Assembly (NCBI GenBank): GCA_034440635.1
Contig: JAOTON010001142.1
Location: forward strand, 350,501 to 414,500
DNA: 64,000 bases
Direction: 5' to 3'
Origin: Lepas anatifera
Taxonomy: Eukaryota; Arthropoda; Thecostraca; Lepadidae
Shown here: positions 61,760 to 64,000 of the stretch, one piece after another
Layout of the letters: each line of letters starts with the position of its first letter
How positions within the stretch are numbered: the stretch's first letter is position 1
The notes under the pieces: model-generated
Databases searched by the model: none
The model's input: the letters and a program-made list of their open reading frames with translations, nothing else
What the model was told of the DNA's origin: nothing
Made by a program: the position numbers and the translations under genes

Positions 61760-63185
61760 ATGAAGTTTAAGTCCAACACGAACTGTTGCGTGCCACAGTG
61801 TAAATCCTACCACTCCAAGAATACAGAGCTATCTTTTCATTACTTCCCAAAATCAGTATCTACGAAACGTGAGTGGGTACATGTTCTCAGGCTGGGTAAA
61901 AAACCAGGAAGATGTGCCGGTTGCAGCCGGCACTTCAAGTCATCAAACTGCAAGAAGCCAGGTGAGTTTCATTGACATAATTTTCCCATTTACACAGTAT
62001 GTTTACTTGCTAGACAAGACTTTGGCCAGATAAAACATTGGCCTTATTGGACCACTTGCCACTTACCATTTTGTCCAAACTAAGAAGAAAATAAACTGAA
62101 ACAGGCCATGTTCACATGCAAATATGTTGATTTGGAGAGCGCCTGATCAAATAATTGAAAATGATTTCTTATTGGGAGACTGGGTAACCTTTGGAAGCAT
62201 GTCAGTGGAATAGGTATTCTCTCTGCATGGTGATTTACCTAGGTATTTTGCTGCAGTCTGCAGAATGTGGCGGGTTTTGACAACATCTTGTTGGGGCAGT
62301 GTCAAAGTAGGCATACCAATTTAAGACAGCTTTTCCTTACATTTGAGGTACCTTAAAAATCTCTTGCCACCTGCCCCAGTGAGCAATTTGCTCCTAAATT
62401 TGCATCATTTGCACTGTTCTTGTGGGGCATGTATACCAACAAGATCTTGTAGAATTTGCCTTGCTTTATAGAATGGTCTGTGTCTCCTATGACAGGTGAA
62501 AGTCCAGTCTGAATAGTGTGGCAGGAGACTTTATGTTGATGGCAGCTTAAATCCTGCCCCACCTGTTCTAGAAATTTTCTGGCTAGGGCTGATTTCTCTC
62601 CAACGCTTAGGCGTAGGAACGTTCAGACTATTGTGCGGGGGACAGCCAAACTTCCACCTGAAACTGACCAGAAACTTTCCATGTCATGACCAAAAATTAT
62701 TTGGATTTGGACTCCCCATTGCCTTCTGCACTGGCTGTTATAAAAGTGTCCAACTTCCTCTCATTTTGGCTGATATCAGGAATTCTTTCGGCCCAATATT
62801 GGGGGGCATGGCCCCCCTGCCCCCGTTCCTATGCTCCAATGGAGCCAAACCATTATTTCTTAGGTAGGTCCCTACCTGTTTTGTATCATAATGACAGGTT
62901 CTTTGTTGTTCTGTTCATCTGTGTTGTTTCAAGATTTGTTCATAATAGTGATATATTTCTCAGAAAGCCCCTCTTTTGCAGGGACTGCTTGTTCTCGTTT
63001 GGTGGATGGAGCTGTACCGGATAGGAATCTTCCTGTGTCTGCCAGCATTCCTCTCATATCTGAAGCACTGGGCAATCAGTGAAGGGAAAGGAAGCAGAGG
63101 GCTCTGAAGCGCAAGCAAGACAAGTCATGTGATCAGGCATCTGAGAGCAAGCTAAATGCTGATTCCTCAGGCTCTTCATTGGAAG
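61760..63185 (+). pseudogene. THAP zinc-finger gene, two exons, second exon interrupted by TGA
   Basis: Exon 1 (61760-61961) starts at the ATG before KFKSNTNCCVPQCKS and ends CCAG|GTGAGT. Exon 2 (62982-63185) follows acceptor TCTTTTGCAG|GG in matching phase 1 and ends GAAG|GTAGGT. The protein has the THAP C2CH pattern: C9/C10, C14, W39, then C55-x2-H58-F59, with FPK at 29-31 and the closing AVP at 78-80. THAP domains bind DNA and occur in host regulators and P-element-type transposases. In exon 2 the codon at 63080 is TGA, after which the frame stays open (RERKQRALKRKQ) to the donor. The result is either a 100-residue protein or a gene inactivated by one substitution (CGA to TGA is likely). 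No downstream catalytic region was identified. Confidence 0.7.
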
Positions 63186-63459
63186 GTAGGTTCATTTGCT
63201 GTTATGATGTGGATATTGTCATTATGTGGATTTGTTTGTTGTCAATATCATGTGGATAATATCATGTATCATATCATAATGGATAATGTCAATATCATAT
63301 GGATATTGACAGCAGTGGTGCCACAAGATTTTAAAGTTGTTAGTTAAGATTTTAAAGTTAAAGCTTTTTCCTTGGTGTTATTCATAGCCTTCTTCCTTTA
63401 TGTGCGGTCAGCATACCCCTACTGAACAAGCTACTCCAAGATATATCCCAAATTTGCAG

Positions 63460-64000
63460 GTTTAGGTGTAAATGATGAATGTGCCCCGACTGATATAACT
63501 GACCTCCTAAATTCCTGCAAATATGAATCGTTTCACTGTGCTACTGACCTAAGTCACAATAATGATAATTTTGGTATGTTACATGTTAAAAATTTCGAGA
63601 ATCTCCGTCTGCTTTTGAACAGCCTCAAAGTTAAACCTAACATAGTATTTGTAACCGAGCTTTGGCTTGACCCAGAAGCTGTCCAGTTGTATACCCTAGA
63701 TGATTATGTATTCGAAGCATCTCCCCCCACAATTTTGAGGTAAAGGTGCAGGAATCTATATTCACAAAAACATGCAATACAGCGGGAGGAGTGAGCTCGA
63801 TTCTTGTTGTGTCCAACACCAGTCTGTTTTTGTGGAATTACAAAATGCTCTTCCCTACAGCCTTACTGTAGGTTCTCTTTATAGGTCCCCCTCTTACCCG
63901 TCCTCTCGTTTTCTTAGACTACATTGAAACGATACTGGAGAAAATTTCTTGTGATGATAAAAAACTGCATATTAGCTGGTGATTTCAATATTGATTTGTT
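63460..64000 (+). pseudogene. LINE ORF2 endonuclease domain, frameshifted, cut by window end
   Basis: Plus-strand frames give FENLRLLLNSLKVKPNIVFV, TELWLDPEAVQLYTLDDY, then (shifted) GKGAGIYIHKNMQY and VFVELQNALPYSLTVGSLYR, then (shifted) DYIETILEKIS, then (shifted) CILAGDFNIDL. These are the ordered motifs of a LINE AP-endonuclease (TExWL, GGGVAIYI-like, YRSP, GDFNIDL). At least three frameshifts separate them, so it is not functional here. The first frame begins right after an acceptor-like TTTGCAG| at 63459, in phase with the THAP exon 2 donor. Confidence 0.85.

Overview
This window is nuclear DNA from an invertebrate animal, most likely an arthropod and possibly a crustacean. Host genes are split by spliceosomal GT-AG introns. 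One gene is an arthropod-style troponin C. Transposon-derived repeats of many families fill most of the rest. I see no bacterial or viral gene organisation. The species cannot be named from sequence alone.

Four host genes lie on the minus strand. (1) 2853-4424 encodes a long basic Ser/Lys/Thr-rich, probably nuclear and disordered protein that I do not recognise. (2) 6261-11955 is a six-exon gene whose reading frame joins in phase across five introns into a predicted 496-residue type I membrane protein: signal peptide, fibronectin-III-like domain, ZP-N domain with its four cysteines, acidic linker, membrane helix, cytoplasmic tail. (3) 26216-29172 is troponin C without its first exon. Only its fourth EF-hand is canonical. 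(4) 36311-40890 is a complete five-exon NUDT21/CPSF5 gene (CFIm25), including a 22-nt terminal exon. On the plus strand, 61760-63185 holds a THAP zinc-finger gene with an in-frame stop, followed by the endonuclease part of a decayed LINE that runs off the window end.

The repeat landscape is the other main content. A set of roughly 0.8-1.0 kb elements bounded by TTAA and GC-rich inverted termini (12458-13494, 33844-34855, 50896-52072, 57078-58068, plus remnants) is packed with AGGTCA/TGACCT half-sites. A second TTAA-bounded family of about 455 bp occurs at 9833, 18058 and 49550. hAT-like MITEs with CAGNGGCGGATC termini occur at 9634, 25487, 34980 and 52222; the 34980 copy has a perfect 8-bp target duplication. 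tRNA-derived SINEs sit at 7454, 20101 and 28355. LINE fragments occur at 30605, 42200, 59720 and 63460. A fold-back element with arms of about 211 bp lies at 45418-46206. Tandem arrays include an 83-bp array copied from a ZP exon/intron boundary, a 14-bp GATC-rich satellite, a 33-bp minisatellite and a 487-bp CT/AC microsatellite.

The genes do not form an operon or pathway. They are unrelated host genes (mRNA 3'-end processing, muscle calcium regulation, a cell-surface protein, a nuclear protein) embedded in repeats. Exon boundaries were inferred by eye from splice consensus, phase agreement and known family sequence. All coordinates are derived from the sequence, and no alignment was run.
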